Source of the DNA: JAPSGM01 sp963777045
GTDB taxonomy: Bacteria; Chloroflexota; Limnocylindria; QHBO01
Assembly (NCBI GenBank): GCA_963777045.1
Contig: CAVZPD010000026.1
Location: 1 to 64,000, forward strand
Length of the DNA stretch: 64,000 nt
Direction: 5' to 3'
Below, piece by piece: positions 18,886-29,988 of this stretch (position 1 is its first letter; each line of letters begins with the position of its first letter). The translations under genes and the position numbers were made by a program. Below the pieces are notes generated by a model that saw only the letters and a program-made list of their open reading frames with translations, ran no database searches and had not been told where the DNA came from.

Positions 18886-19044
18886 ATGGCGAAGGGCAGA
18901 GATCGGCCACGTCACCAGGAGAAGCGCAAGCCGAAGGCCAAGGCGCCGAAGGCACCGCCGGTATCGTCGTACGAGCCGCCGAGGTCGACCGAGGTGATCA
19001 AGCCCAAGCGCAAGCCGCGCCACGAACCCGGCGAGGAGGAGTGA
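18886..19044 (+). CDS. Small basic Lys/Pro-rich protein
   Basis: A 52-residue ORF, ATG to TGA, beginning MAKGRDRPRHQEKRKPKAK and ending PRHEPGEEE. It is strongly basic with about a quarter Lys/Arg, proline-rich and certainly unstructured. A GGAGG Shine-Dalgarno lies 10 bases upstream. It sits between tgt and recA on the same strand with codon use like its neighbours. I recall similar short MAKGRDRP-type proteins annotated as hypothetical in high-GC bacteria. Nucleic-acid binding is plausible from charge only. Confidence 0.6.
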   Translation: MAKGRDRPRHQEKRKPKAKAPKAPPVSSYEPPRSTEVIKPKRKPRHEPGEEE

Positions 19045-19087
19045 GCTGACCGCCGCCGGGAGCAAGAGAGAAGGAGCCCGCCAGAAG

Positions 19088-20152
<1,065 letters not shown>

Positions 20153-20272
20153 GTCGCGAGCTGATGACGCCCTCCGCAGCGCCATCGCAAGCATGACGGG
20201 CACGATGAGTGACGACGCCAGGCGGTCGGGTCGAGGCGCGACGCAAGCGAAGCGCCGACAAGCAACCGCCTG

Positions 20273-20815
20273 ATGCCGGAGCCGGCGATGGAGATCGCGG
20301 CCCGGTACCTGGCGACCCGGCCGCGGACGCGCTGGGAGGTCGTGCGTCGCCTGCGCCACGCAGAACGGAGGAATCCAGTGATCGTCGCCGGGCCGATCGC
20401 CTGGAGGCGCTGGGCTACGTTGACGACGATGCCTTCGTACGTTGGTGGAGCGATCAACGCGATCGGCATGCGCCGCGGGGGCGGAGGCTTCGTGGAGGCC
20501 GAGCTGCGTCAGCGTGGGGTGCGTCGCGAGACGATCGAGACCTTTCGAGGGGCCTGGAAGCCGCCCGAGCGAGCTGCGGGGGACGAGGCCCTGCCCGCGA
20601 ACGATCAGGAGCGGGCGGCAGCCGCAATCGAGCGGCACCTGCGGGGCCAGCCGGTTCCAGAGGATTCCCAAGCGCTACAGCGGCTGGGGATGTTCCTGGT
20701 GCGCCGAGGTTTCGATCCGGAGACGGCCAGGACGGCGATCCGGACTGCCCAGCGCGCGAGAAGAGGACGGCTGACGCTGATGGGCGTCGCGCGTTATGGT
20801 GGAGGGCATGGTTAG
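20273..20815 (+). CDS. recX: RecX-family regulatory protein (frameshifted as read)
   Basis: RecX modulates RecA filaments, and its position 120 bases after recA fits. The main frame gives EIAARYLATRPRTRWEVVRRLRHA, a classic RecX N-terminal helix, and later FVEAELRQRGVRRETIE. The intervening helix, RLEALGYVDDDAFVRWWSDQRD, is in another frame at about 20397-20470, so two frame switches are needed. The start is uncertain; I used the first plausible codon of the main frame. Confidence 0.75.
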   Translation: MPEPAMEIAARYLATRPRTRWEVVRRLRHAERRNPVIVAGPIAWRRWATLTTMPSYVGGAINAIGMRRGGGGFVEAELRQRGVRRETIETFRGAWKPPERAAGDEALPANDQERAAAAIERHLRGQPVPEDSQALQRLGMFLVRRGFDPETARTAIRTAQRARRGRLTLMGVARYGGGHG

Positions 20816-20866
20816 CGGCGGCCGTGCGCGGATCCTCGCGGCGCCGCCGCGACGGAGAGCTGACCG

Positions 20867-21806
20867 ATGCGATTCGCCCTCATGAGCGAGCCCCAGCAGG
20901 GGCTCTCCTACGAGGAGATCCTGGCGCTCGCCCGCGCGCGGAGAGCGCCGGCCTGGAGGCGTACTTCCGGTCCGATCACTACGCCAGCTTCCCCGGCCCG
21001 GGGGGATGCCGACGACCGACGCCTGGGCGACGCTGGCCGGCCTGGCCCGCGACACGGACCGCATCCGCCTGGGCTCGCTCGTCTCGCCGGTCACGTTCCG
21101 CATCCCCGGCGCATTCGCCAAGGTGGTCGCCACCGTGGACGAGATGAGCGGCGGTCGCATCGAGGTCGGGATCGGCGCCGGGTGGAACGAGGCCGAGCAC
21201 GCCCAGCTCGGGATCCCGTTTCCGGAGCTCGGTCGAGCGCTACGACGATTCGAGGAGGCCGTCGAGCTGATCCATGGCCTATGGACGCGAGCCGGACGGC
21301 TGGAGCTTCGAGGGAAAGCACTGGCAGGTGCGCGGGGCGCGATTCGTCCCGCGGCCGTCCAGGGCGGCCGCCGACACCCGCCCATCATCCTCGGCGGACG
21401 CGGAGGACCGCGCCTGGCGCGGCTGGCCGCGCGCTTTGCCGACGAGCTCAACATCGTCTCCGCGACACCGGAGCGGGCCGGCGAAGCCTATCGGCGCCTG
21501 GAGGAGGCCTGCGCGCAGGTCGGCCGAGACCCGGCCGGCATCACGCGCTCGGCCATGACCGGCGTCCTGCTGGCCGAATCGAGGCCGATCTGCGCGGCCG
21601 CTCCCGGCAGCTCCTCGAGACCACCGCCGAGCCGGGAACCGATGCGCAGGCGTGGCTTGCCGAACGCCGGGGTCGCTGGATCATGGGTACCCTGGAGGAG
21701 GCGGCGGAGCGGGTCGACGCGCTGGGGCGGCCGGCGTCCAGCGGATCATGCTGCAGGACTTCCTGCCCCGCGACCTGGACATGATCCGTCTGATGCCGCG
21801 TCCTAG
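20867..21806 (+). CDS. LLM-class F420-dependent oxidoreductase (several frameshifts as read)
   Basis: A luciferase-like TIM-barrel flavin/F420 enzyme of about 310 residues. Segments in order: MRFALMSEPQQGLSYEEI, ESAGLEAYFRSDHY, DAWATLAGLARDTDRIRLGSLVSPVTFR, GRIEVGIGAGWNEAEH, GWSFEGKHWQVRGARFVPRP, HPPIILGGRGGPRLARLAARFADELN and AGVQRIMLQDFLPRDLDMIRLM. At least five frame switches are needed (about 20938, 21003, 21285, 21350, 21590, 21735). The end coordinate is approximate, since stops in the three frames lie at different places after DMIRLM. The substrate is unknown; F420 use is inferred from the subfamily look. Confidence 0.75.
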
Positions 21807-21962
21807 GCTGCCCAGGTCGCAGGCAGCCAAGGGTCCTAGCCGGCGACTTGCGCTACACTCAAAGTCGTTTCACATCGCCTTGACGCTACCGTCCGGCGCG
21901 CCGGACGCCGGCGCCCGAGGTTTCGACAGCCGCCCATGCGGGCTCCAGCCACGGAGGAGCCG

Positions 21963-23490
21963 ATGATCGACACAGTCGTCGCCATCCTTGCGGCGCTCGG
22001 CGCCCTGGTGGTGGGCGTCGCGATCGGCTACGTTGCCCGTCGCTACCTGGCCGCCAGGGCGGTCCGGCATGCCGAGACCTACGCGGAACGGGTCGTCGCA
22101 GAGGCACGCGCCAAGCAGAAGGAGATCGTCCTCGAGGGCAAGGACGAGGTCCTCAAGGCGCAGCGACCGCCGAGGAGGAGGCGCGTGAGAAGCGGGCCGA
22201 CCTGCAGCGCCAGGAGCGCCTCCTCCTCGATCGGTCCGGAGCCTGGATCGCAAGCTGGAGGCCTTCGAGCGGCGCGAGGCCGAAGTCGCCGAGCGCCAAC
22301 GCGACCTGGAGGTTGGAGCGGGCCCGGCTCAACGAGATGCACCAGCGGCAACTGCTCGGGAGCTGGAGCGGGTGAGCGGCCTTTCCGCGCGGAAGCGCGG
22401 CAGAGCCTGATCCAGCAGATCGTGGACGAGGCGCCGGGCGGATGCGCGGCGGCGGGTCCGTGATCGAGCGGCGCGCCCAGGAAGAGGGCGACGATCAGGC
22501 GCGGCGGATCCTGACCACGGTCATGCAGCGCATCGCCGCCGATACACCTCCGAGGCGACGGTCACCGTCGTCCACCTGCCGAGCGAAGAGATGAAGGGCC
22601 GCATCATCGGCCGCGAAGGGCGCAACATCCGCGCGCTGGAGCAGGCCACCGGCGTCGACCTCATCGTCGACGATACGCCGGAGGCGGTCGTCGTCTCCGG
22701 CTTCGACCCGGTTCGCCGCGAGGTCGCGCGCATCGCGCTCACCAAGCTCATCAGCGATGGACGCATCCACCCGGCCGGATCGAGGAGACGGTCGCGAAGT
22801 GCCGCGCCGAGATCGAGACGATGATGCGGCAGGCGGGGGAGCAGGCCGCCTACGATGCGGGCGTGCCCGGCCTGCATCCCGAGCTGATCAAGCTGCTCGG
22901 CCGGCTCAAGTACCGCACCAGCTACGGACAGAACGTCCTGAACCACTGCATCGAGACGGCGCGGCTATCCGGGCTGCTCGCCGCCGAGATCGGCGCGAAC
23001 GTCAACGAGAGCAAGAAGGGCGGCCTGCTGCACGACATCGGCAAGGCGGTCGACCACGAGGTCGAGGGGCCGCACGCGCAGATCGGGGCGGACATCGCCG
23101 CGCGCTACGGCATCAGCCCGGTCGTCTCAACGCCATCGCCGCTCACCACCAGGAGGTGGAGCAGGAAACGGTCGAGGCCACCGTCGTCCAGATCGCGGAC
23201 GCCATCAGCGCCTCGCGCCCTGGCGCCCGTGGCGAGAGCCTCGACAACTACGTGAAGCGCCTCGACGACCTGAAGGAGATCGCGCTCAGCTTCCCGGGGG
23301 TCGAACGCTGCTACGCCATCCAGGCCGGCCGCGAGATCCGGATCCTGGTGAGGCCGGAGGACGTGGACGACCTGGCCTCGTCGCGCTGGCGCGGGACGTC
23401 GTCAAGCGGATCGAGGATCAGCTCCAGTACCCGGGCCAGATCAAGGTGACGGTCATCCGCGAGACGCGCGCCGTCGACTACGCCCGATGA
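21963..23490 (+). CDS. rny: Ribonuclease Y (at least six frameshifts as read)
   Basis: A membrane-anchored endoribonuclease that initiates mRNA decay. Order of parts: N-terminal transmembrane helix (VVAILAALGALVVGVAIGYV), long coiled coil (AETYAERVVAEARAKQKEIV onward, frame-broken at about 22165-22470), KH domain (MKGRIIGREGRNIRALE), and HD domain with LLHDIGKAVDHE and NAIAAHH, ending KVTVIRETRAVDYAR. Total about 509 codons equals the family length. The stop overlaps the ymdB start by 4 bases (ATGA). Frame changes lie at about 22165, 22240, 22320, 22420, 22555, 22785, 23128 and 23380. Confidence 0.9.
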
Positions 23491-24295
23491 CCGACCGCGC
23501 CGCAACGCTGCGGTGCATGGTCATCGGCGACATCATCGGCAAGCCGGGCCGGCAGGCCATCGGCCACAACCTGGCTGACCTGCGTGCGGAGCTCGACCTG
23601 GACATGGTGATTGCGAACGGCGAGAACGTGGCCGCCGGCGCGGGCCTCACGCCGAGCCTCGCGGAGGAGCTCTTCGGCCATGGCATCGACGTGATCACCA
23701 GCGGCAACCACATCTGGGACAAGCGCGAGGTGTACGAGTATCTCGACACCGACCGTCCGGTGCTGCGGCCGCTCAACTACCCGGATGCCGCGCCCGGGCG
23801 AGGCTGGCTTGTGCACGAGCTGCCGGACGGGGAGCACGTGGCGGTGGTCAACATCATGGGCCGCGTCTTCATGAACCAGCTCGACTCGCCGTTCGAGGCC
23901 ATGGACCGCCTGCTCGACGAGGCGGCGGAACCCCTGCCACCCATCCGGCTCGTCGACTTCCATGCGAGATCACCAGCGAGAAGAACGCCATGGGCTGGTT
24001 CCTGGACGGCCGCGTCAGCGGCGTGGTGGGCACGCATACCCATGTTCCCACCGCGGATGCGCGGGTCCTGCCCAAAGGAACCGCGTACATCAGCGACATC
24101 GGCATGACCGGGCCGCGTGACTCGGTCATCGGCTTCAGCCTTGAGACCGTCCTGCCGCGCTTCCTGACCCACCTGCCCACGCGCTTCCAGGTGGCCGATG
24201 GGCCGGTCAGCTTCAATGCGGTGGTGCTCGGCATCAACCGATCCAGCGGCCGGGCCACCTCCGTGGAACAGGTACAGCGCGTCTACGAGGTCTGA
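23487..24295 (+). CDS. ymdB: TIGR00282-family metallophosphoesterase YmdB (one frameshift as read)
   Basis: A 2',3'-cyclic nucleotide phosphodiesterase-type protein, about 269 residues, usually encoded next to rny. Motifs: VIGDIIGKPGR, NGENVAAGAGLT, SGNHIWDK, and after the frame change GTHTHVPTADARVLPKGTAYISDIGMTGP. The frame breaks at about 23966, where adding one C in CATGCGAG gives DFHAEITSEKNAMGWF. Its start overlaps the rny stop. Confidence 0.9.
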
Positions 24296-24309
24296 CGGCG
24301 GTCGGGCCG

Positions 24310-25289
24310 ATGGCGTCACCAACCAACCGGGAGGCAGCTCCGCCGATCGCGGCTCTGGTCGGTCCGACAGGCTCCGGCAAGAGCGACCTCGCCATGGCCC
24401 TGGCGGCGCACGAGGCGATGGAGATCCTCGTCGCCGATTCTCGACAGGTCTACCGCGGGATGGACGTCGGCAGCGCCAAGCCTCGGCGGCAGATCGGCAG
24501 GCGGTCCACACCACCTCCTGGACCTGGTCGATCCGGACGAGCCCTTCACCCTGGCGGACTGGCTGGCACGCCGCTCGCGGCCGCTGCCAGAGATCGCCGA
24601 GCGGGGGCGGCTGCCGCTCGTCGTCGGCGGCACCGGCCTGTACGTCCGCGCGCTCGTCGACGGCTACGACCTCGCCGCGCAACCGCGGTCGCGCGGAGAC
24701 GCGGCGGCGGCTGGTCGACGAGATGGAGGCCGAGGGCCTGGCTGCGCTCGCCGAACGCCTGCGACGACTCGGCGCCAGAGGCGGCCGAACGCACCGACCT
24801 GCGCAATGCGCGACGCGTGCTCCGCGCCCTGGAGCGGGTCGAGGCGCAGGGCGGGGGAGCGTGGATCGTCACCGCCGCACCTTACCCCGGCCAGCGTCGC
24901 GATGCTCGGCATTCGGCGCCCGCGCGAGGTGCTCTACCGGCGCATCGAGGCCCGAGCCGCCGCCATGTTCAGCGGCGGCCTGCTGGACGAGGTGCGCGTG
25001 CTGCAGGGATCGCGGATACGGCCCGGAGCTGCCGCCCATGACCGGCCACGGCTATCGCGAGGCGATGCGGGTCCTGGCGGGGGAGTGGTCGTCGAGCGAG
25101 GCAGTGGAGGTCACGGCGCGGCATACCCGCCAGTACGCCAAACGCCAGCTGAGCTGGTTCCGCCGCGAAACGCGCATCGTATGGCTGGATGCCGGGGAAG
25201 GAGCGGCGAATGACCCCTCCCTCGTCGCACGGGCGACCGAGATGCTGCGCGGATGCTGCCCGCCGGGACGCTGCTGGAAGGTCAGGTGA
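24310..25289 (+). CDS. miaA: tRNA dimethylallyltransferase MiaA (several frameshifts as read)
   Basis: MiaA adds a dimethylallyl group to A37 of tRNAs reading UNN codons. The P-loop GPTGSGKSDLA, DSRQVYRGMDVGSAKP and, in other frames, RLPLVVGGTGLYVRALVDGYD, ERTDLRNARRVLRALERVE, MLGIRRPREVLYRRIEAR, MTGHGYREAM and TARHTRQYAKRQLSWFRRE are all present. At least six frame changes between about 24493 and 25035 are required. The exact C-terminus is uncertain because the last frame change falls near 25250. It converges with the GGDEF-EAL gene, overlapping by 8 bases. Confidence 0.88.
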
Positions 25290-26939
25290 CCGGCAGTCCC
25301 AGCGATCGGCGCCAGTCGTTGATCGACGGTGGCGGCTCGCTGGCGCGCACCGAAGGTCCGGGGGCCGCGACGTGCGCGGCGACACCCGCATCTCCGTCCG
25401 TTCCGGCATGCCGTGCCGGAAATCGGTCCCGGACGACCGAGCAGGTAGCCCTGCCCGGCGCCGACGCCGAGCGCGGCGAGCTGCGCGATCTGGGCCTCCT
25501 CTTCGATCCCCTCACCGATGACCATCGCGCCGGTTCGAGAAGCCAGGGCGACGACGGACTCGATGACGGCGCTCGACAGTCGCGCTCGACGAGCTGCGGC
25601 GTACGATCGCCAGGTCGACCTTGAGCACGTCGAACTGCAGCTCGCTCAGCAGGCGCAGTCCGGCGTTGCCCGCGCCGACGTCGTCCGCCGCGAGACGCAT
25701 GCCAGCGCGCCGGCATGCCTCCAGGCGCTCGCGTGCCCGGGCGACGTCCTGCACCTCCTCGCGCTCGGTGAGCTCGAGGACGACCCGGGCAGGGTCGAAG
25801 TGGAAGCGCGCAAGGATGCTCTGGAGGACTGCCGCGTTGAACTCGGGCGCCTCGACGGTGGTGGGGGAGAGGTTGATCGACAGGAAGCGATCGGCCTCCA
25901 GCGAGCGCGCTCCGCGCACGATCGCCTCGAAACAGGCGAGGTCCAGTGGGACGGTGTAGCCGCTGGCGGCCGCTGCGGCGAAAAGGGCGCCAGGATCAGC
26001 GAACGGAGCCGGCGGGATCGGCCGGATCAGGCCCTCCATCCCGATCACGCGTCCACTCGCCAGGTCGACGATAGGCTGGTAGACCGGGCGCAGCTGGCCG
26101 CGAGCGATGACCTCCGCGATGGCGTGGCCGGCGTCGGGCGAGAGCTCGACAGCATCGACCGTGGGGTCGAAGACGATGACCTCGGTGCGTCCGCCGTGCT
26201 TGGCCTGGTAGAGGGCGGTATCGGCCTGGGAGTAGAGCTGCGCCCGCGTGCATGGCCAGCGGAAGGCAGCGCGGAGACTCCGGCCGAGAAGGAGACGTGC
26301 AGCCCCTCGTCGCCGCGCGTCCGCCGGCTGGAGGGCGGCGGCGAGCAGGCGGCGCACGACGGTCCGCGCGCCTGCGGCATCGGTGTGGGGAAGGAGGACG
26401 GCGAATTCGTCGCCGCCGACGCGGAACGGGCGGTCGACGCGCCGGATGGACGCGTTGACCACGCGCCCAAAGTGCGAGAGCGCCCGATCGCCCTGGGCAT
26501 GGCCGCCGCGATCGTTGATCTGCTTGAAGCCATCCAGGTCGATGATCGCCAACGAGACCGGCGTACCGTAGCGCTGCGACGCTTCGACCTGACGCGTCAG
26601 CTCTTCCTGGAAGGCGCGATGGTTGCCGAGCCCGGTCAGCGGATCGGAGAGTGAATCCGCGAGGGCCGCCTCGTAGCGGAGGTGAAGATCCTCGCGCGAG
26701 CGTGCCAGCGGCAGCACCACCAGCACCCAGAGCGCGATCCCGACGAGCACGCCCGCCGCGCCCGCGGCCAGCAGGCCACGCGCCGCCGAGGCGACGATCG
26801 TGTCGACGAGCATGCGGTCGACGCCGATGCCGGCAGCCGCGGCAGCAGTGAGCGCGATCATCAGGCGCCAGCTCAGGCCGACACGCTCCTCGCGGGTTGC
26901 CAGACGTGCGCCGCGCGACGGCGCCATGCCCTCGTCCAT
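25282..26939 (-). CDS. GGDEF-EAL cyclic-di-GMP protein (frameshifted as read)
   Basis: A membrane-bound two-domain cyclic-di-GMP protein of about 550 residues. Two N-terminal transmembrane helices (LMIALTAAAAAGIGV and VLVGIALWVLVVLPLA) precede a GGDEF domain with an intact RVGGDEFAVLL. The EAL domain reads EGLIRP instead of EALxR and DDVGAG instead of DDFGTG, so the phosphodiesterase may be weak or only bind ligand. Frame changes at about 26262-26320 (SFSAGVSALP lies in another frame) and about 25590-25530 (GEGIEEEAQIAQLAALGVGAGQGYLLGRP lies in another frame) are in line with the local error belt. The stop at 25282 is chosen because that frame continues sensibly to SINDWRRSLGLPVT. Confidence 0.8.
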
Positions 26940-27055
26940 GCGGGATCTCCCTGGCCCCCCTGGCTAGACCGAACAGGTATCGCACAGCCGGGTGCCCGGA
27001 CGCACTAGGCGAAAAGTACCTCCCGGGTCACCGGAGCCCGCCGCAGGGGTCGGGC

Positions 27056-27061
27056 TACGAT
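27056..27061 (+). promoter_or_regulatory. -10 box for hflX
   Basis: TACGAT, 9 bases before ATG 27071, in the 131-base gap between the divergent GGDEF-EAL and hflX genes. No convincing -35 or Shine-Dalgarno is visible. Confidence 0.35.
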
Positions 27062-27070
27062 GGGGGCAGC

Positions 27071-28388
27071 ATGCCTGCACGCAGCACACTGATCGACCTC
27101 ACTGCGCCCACCGAGCGCGCGTTCCTCATCGGCCTCGACAATCCGGGGGACGGTCGCTGGCCCGTGTCGCGCAGCCTGGCGGAGCTCGGCGCGCTGGCGC
27201 AGGCGGCGGGTGCCAGCGTGGTGGGAAGCGCCGCCCAGCGGCGGCAGTCCGCCGACAGGGCGTGGTACTTCGGCAAGGGGCGCGCGACCGAGCTGCGCGA
27301 CGAGAAGGCGCTGCGCGATTTCAACCTGCTCGTCGTCGACGACGAGCTGTCGGCCACCCAGCAGCGCAACCTGGAGAAGCTCCTCGACTGCAAGGTCCTG
27401 GACCGATCGGCCCTGATCATCGACATCTTCGCCCGGCACGCCAAGACTCGCGAGGGGCGTCTGCAGGTCGAGCTGGCGGCGCTCGAGTACCACCTGCCGC
27501 GGCTGACCCGGATGTGGACCCACCTCTCGCGCACCGCCGGCGGCATCGGTACCCGGGGACCCGGCGAGAGCCAGCTGGAGACCGACCGCCGCATCATCCG
27601 CGAGAAGATCAAGAAGGTGCGCGGCGAGCTTCGCGACGTGCGGCGGCACCGCGCCACCGCCAGCCGGCGGCGCGATCGGACCGAGGTGGCCACGGTCGCC
27701 CTGGTCGGCTACACGAACGCGGGCAAGTCCACGCTCCTCAACGCGCTGGCGGAGGCAAACGTCTACGCGGCCGACACGCTCTTCGCCACCCTGGATCCGA
27801 CGAGTCGGGCCGTGACTGTGCCCGGTGGCCTGCGCGTCGTCATCACCGACACGGTCGGGCTTCATCAACAAGCTCCCGCACGACCTGGTCGACGCCTTCC
27901 GAGCCACCCTGGAGGAGGTCGTCCGCGCCGACCTGCTGCTGGAGGTCGCCGATGCCGCCGATCCCGACTTTCTGGGCCAGCAGCAGGCGGTGCAATCGGT
28001 CCTGGACGAGATCGGCGCAGGAGACAAGCCGCGCATCACCGTCTACAACAAGATCGACCTGCTGGACGCGGACCTGCGCTCCGAACCGGTTCCGGCCAGC
28101 CCGCAGGCGGCCTTCGTCAGTGCCATGACTGGCGAAGGACTGTCCGAACTGCTGGAGCAGATCGCCGATGCGCTGCGGGCGCGGATGGTGAGCGTCGACG
28201 CCGTCGTACCGTACGCCCGTGGCGAGCTGGTGGCTCGCGCAAGGTCAGCCGGCGAGGTTGATGAGGACTACACCGCGGCGGGCATCCGCCTGCACGGCCA
28301 CCTGCCCGAGGCGATGGCCGCGGAGGTGCGCAACGCCGCCCCGCGCCGCCGGCAGCGGTCGCGGGATGACGCGCTGGGAGGACCCTAG
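27071..28388 (+). CDS. hflX: Ribosome-splitting GTPase HflX (one frameshift as read)
   Basis: HflX is a stress GTPase that splits stalled ribosomes. The N-terminal HflX domain (GKGRATELRDE, VDDELSATQQRNLEKLL, DRSALIIDIFARHAKTREGRLQVELA) is followed by a coiled region and the G domain: G1 GYTNAGKSTLLN, G2 DTLFATLDPTSR, G3 DTVGF after correction, and G4 NKIDLL. The frame changes at about 27857; removing one G from GTCGGGCTTC gives VGFINKLPHDLVDAFR. About 439 residues, as expected. This is the last damaged housekeeping gene of the error belt. Confidence 0.95.
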
Positions 28389-28392
28389 AGCT

Positions 28393-28656
28393 TCAGCTCA
28401 GGCCTGGTTCGCCGTGGCCCGGCCGCCAACGGCCGACGCAGCGCCGATCTTCGCTCCGCGCCGCGCGATTGACCAGTGCCTGGCGCAGACCGAGTCCGCC
28501 CAGCAGGTAGACGGCCGATCCCATGAGCATCAGGCCGTAGCCGCCGGCCAGCCGCGCGGACTCGTTGGCGTCCAGGACGCCCATGAGCGACATCAGCGCG
28601 CCGACAGCCAGGCCGGCCCAGCCGGCGCCCCAGAATGCGGGATGTGTTCGCTTCAT
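28393..28656 (-). CDS. Small two-helix membrane protein
   Basis: An 87-residue hypothetical protein. Two transmembrane helices are evident (FWGAGWAGLAVGALMSLMGVL and GGYGLMLMGSAVYLLGGLGL; each about 20 residues), followed by a basic cytosolic tail. It converges on hflX, with only 4 bases between stops. The upstream gap (28657-28766) holds an AT-rich stretch, CATAACATAT on the minus strand, that could be its promoter. Function not recognised. Confidence 0.6.
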   Translation of the reverse strand: MKRTHPAFWGAGWAGLAVGALMSLMGVLDANESARLAGGYGLMLMGSAVYLLGGLGLRQALVNRAARSEDRRCVGRWRPGHGEPGLS

Positions 28657-28766
28657 GAGGGGAGCGTAGATGCCCCGGCGCGCCGAGACGATGCACCATG
28701 GGTCCCGGGTCGCGGTCGGGCCCCACAGGTCCCGACCGCACTTCCCCAAAGATATGTTATGTGACC

Positions 28767-29591
28767 TTAGACACGCATAGTCGGTCGCGCCTGGGCGAAC
28801 CGCCAACGGTTTCCCTCGAGATCCTCGGCCGTGTAAGCGCGGTACCCGTGCTGGTCGATTCCGCTGACGATGTGCGCACCATGCCGCTGCGCGCGTTCGA
28901 GGTGGCCGTCCAGGTCGTCGACGAACACCCACGGAACGTGGGACTGCGACGCCGCGGACGGTGCGGGCTGCTCCTTCTTGAACACCATCAGCGGCGCGTT
29001 GCCGGCGCGCAGCTCCAGCCAGCCCTCGCCCTCGCCCTCCGCTGACGGCAGCTCCATGGCCGGCTCGAAGCCGAACGTGTCACGTAGCCAGAGTGCGGCG
29101 CTGACAGGAGCGGCGTAGAAGACTGCCAAGCCCAGCCGTCCGTGCTCGCGGGGGCTCGGCGGCGCATTCTTTCGCGCGATGGCCCAGCTGGAGAACCAGG
29201 AAGGCGTCACCCGGATGAAGCTGGTGCCGCCCATGTCACGGCCACCATCAGGGACCGTCGCGACAAGTCGCACTCTCGTTCCGATGGCGGCCGGCTCGAA
29301 TGTCACTTCGATGCGGACGTCGTCAACGGAGCTCCGCCAGGCAAGCCTCCGCCCTGGTTCCCATGCGGTGATTCGGGCCAGCTCCAGCGTGTCGCCCTGC
29401 GATTCGTCGTAGATCTCGAGCAGCCGTCCGTCGATTCCTGGCTCGCAGCGCATCTCGGCGACCCGCGCCGCATCCCAGTTGTTGATGGGCCCGCGCAACC
29501 ACCAGTAGTCCAGCTCCTTGGTGAATACCTCGAACGCCGCGGCAGGTTCGAGTCCAACCTCGACCTCGGACGAAATGACTCGCTCGTTCAT
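28767..29591 (-). CDS. AHSA1/SRPBCC domain fused to a VOC domain
   Basis: A 274-residue fusion. Residues 1-140 form an SRPBCC domain of the Aha1-C / activator-of-Hsp90-like family (ISSEVEVGLEPAAAFEVFTKE, LELARITAWEPGRRLAWRS, GTRVRLVATVPDG). Residues about 160-274 form a VOC domain with RLGLAVFYAAPVSAALWLRD, FVDDLDGHLERAQRHGAHIV and the end motif YTAEDLEGNRWRF. The ATG overlaps the stop of the ArsR gene by 4 bases. ArsR plus AHSA1 pairs are common and thought to sense or process small hydrophobic ligands; the VOC fusion is less usual. Confidence 0.82.
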   Translation of the reverse strand: MNERVISSEVEVGLEPAAAFEVFTKELDYWWLRGPINNWDAARVAEMRCEPGIDGRLLEIYDESQGDTLELARITAWEPGRRLAWRSSVDDVRIEVTFEPAAIGTRVRLVATVPDGGRDMGGTSFIRVTPSWFSSWAIARKNAPPSPREHGRLGLAVFYAAPVSAALWLRDTFGFEPAMELPSAEGEGEGWLELRAGNAPLMVFKKEQPAPSAASQSHVPWVFVDDLDGHLERAQRHGAHIVSGIDQHGYRAYTAEDLEGNRWRFAQARPTMRV

Positions 29592-29914
29592 TCGCGTACG
29601 GATCCATCTGCCTGCTCGCGGAACGAGGCGAGCTGCGCGTCCCACTCGTGGCGCACCTCATCGAGCCAGGTTTGAGCGCTCTCGAGCCCTTCTGGGCGCA
29701 ACCGGAAGATCCTCAGCCGCGCGTCGGAAGGATCCCTCTCGTCCTGTACCACCCCGGCGGCCAGCAGGATCCGCAGGTGACGGCTCATCCCTGGACGCGA
29801 CTGCTCAGTCGCGGCCGCCAGGTCGCCGGCACGCATCGGGCCCGAGCCGAGCAGCTGGATGACCCGCCGGCGCGTCGAGTCGGAAAGAGCATCGAAGACG
29901 CGAGCTCGTTGCAT
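29588..29914 (-). CDS. ArsR-family winged-helix repressor
   Basis: A 108-residue ArsR/SmtB-type regulator with an HTH core (DALSDSTRRRVIQLL, MRAGDLAAATEQSRPGMSRHLRILLAAGVV) and beta-wing (RDPSDARLRIFRLRPEG). No metal-binding cysteine motif (CVC) is present, so it probably does not sense metals; it belongs to the non-metal group that pairs with AHSA1 genes. It is first in a two-gene operon and likely represses it through an inverted repeat 3 bases upstream of its ATG. Confidence 0.88.
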   Translation of the reverse strand: MQRARVFDALSDSTRRRVIQLLGSGPMRAGDLAAATEQSRPGMSRHLRILLAAGVVQDERDPSDARLRIFRLRPEGLESAQTWLDEVRHEWDAQLASFREQADGSVRE

Positions 29915-29917
29915 GCA

Positions 29918-29930
29918 GTGAATAGTTAAC
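29918..29930 (-). promoter_or_regulatory. Imperfect inverted repeat upstream of arsR-like gene
   Basis: GTTAA-CTA-TTCAC on the minus strand, four of five arm positions symmetric, lying 3-16 bases before the ATG at 29914 in the most AT-rich stretch of the region. It overlaps where a -10 box would be, so it is a candidate ArsR operator. Confidence 0.3.
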
Positions 29931-29988
29931 GCAGGACGTAACGGTGTCAAGTCCCCCACTGCGGGACGCACTGCCACGATCTGATCCG

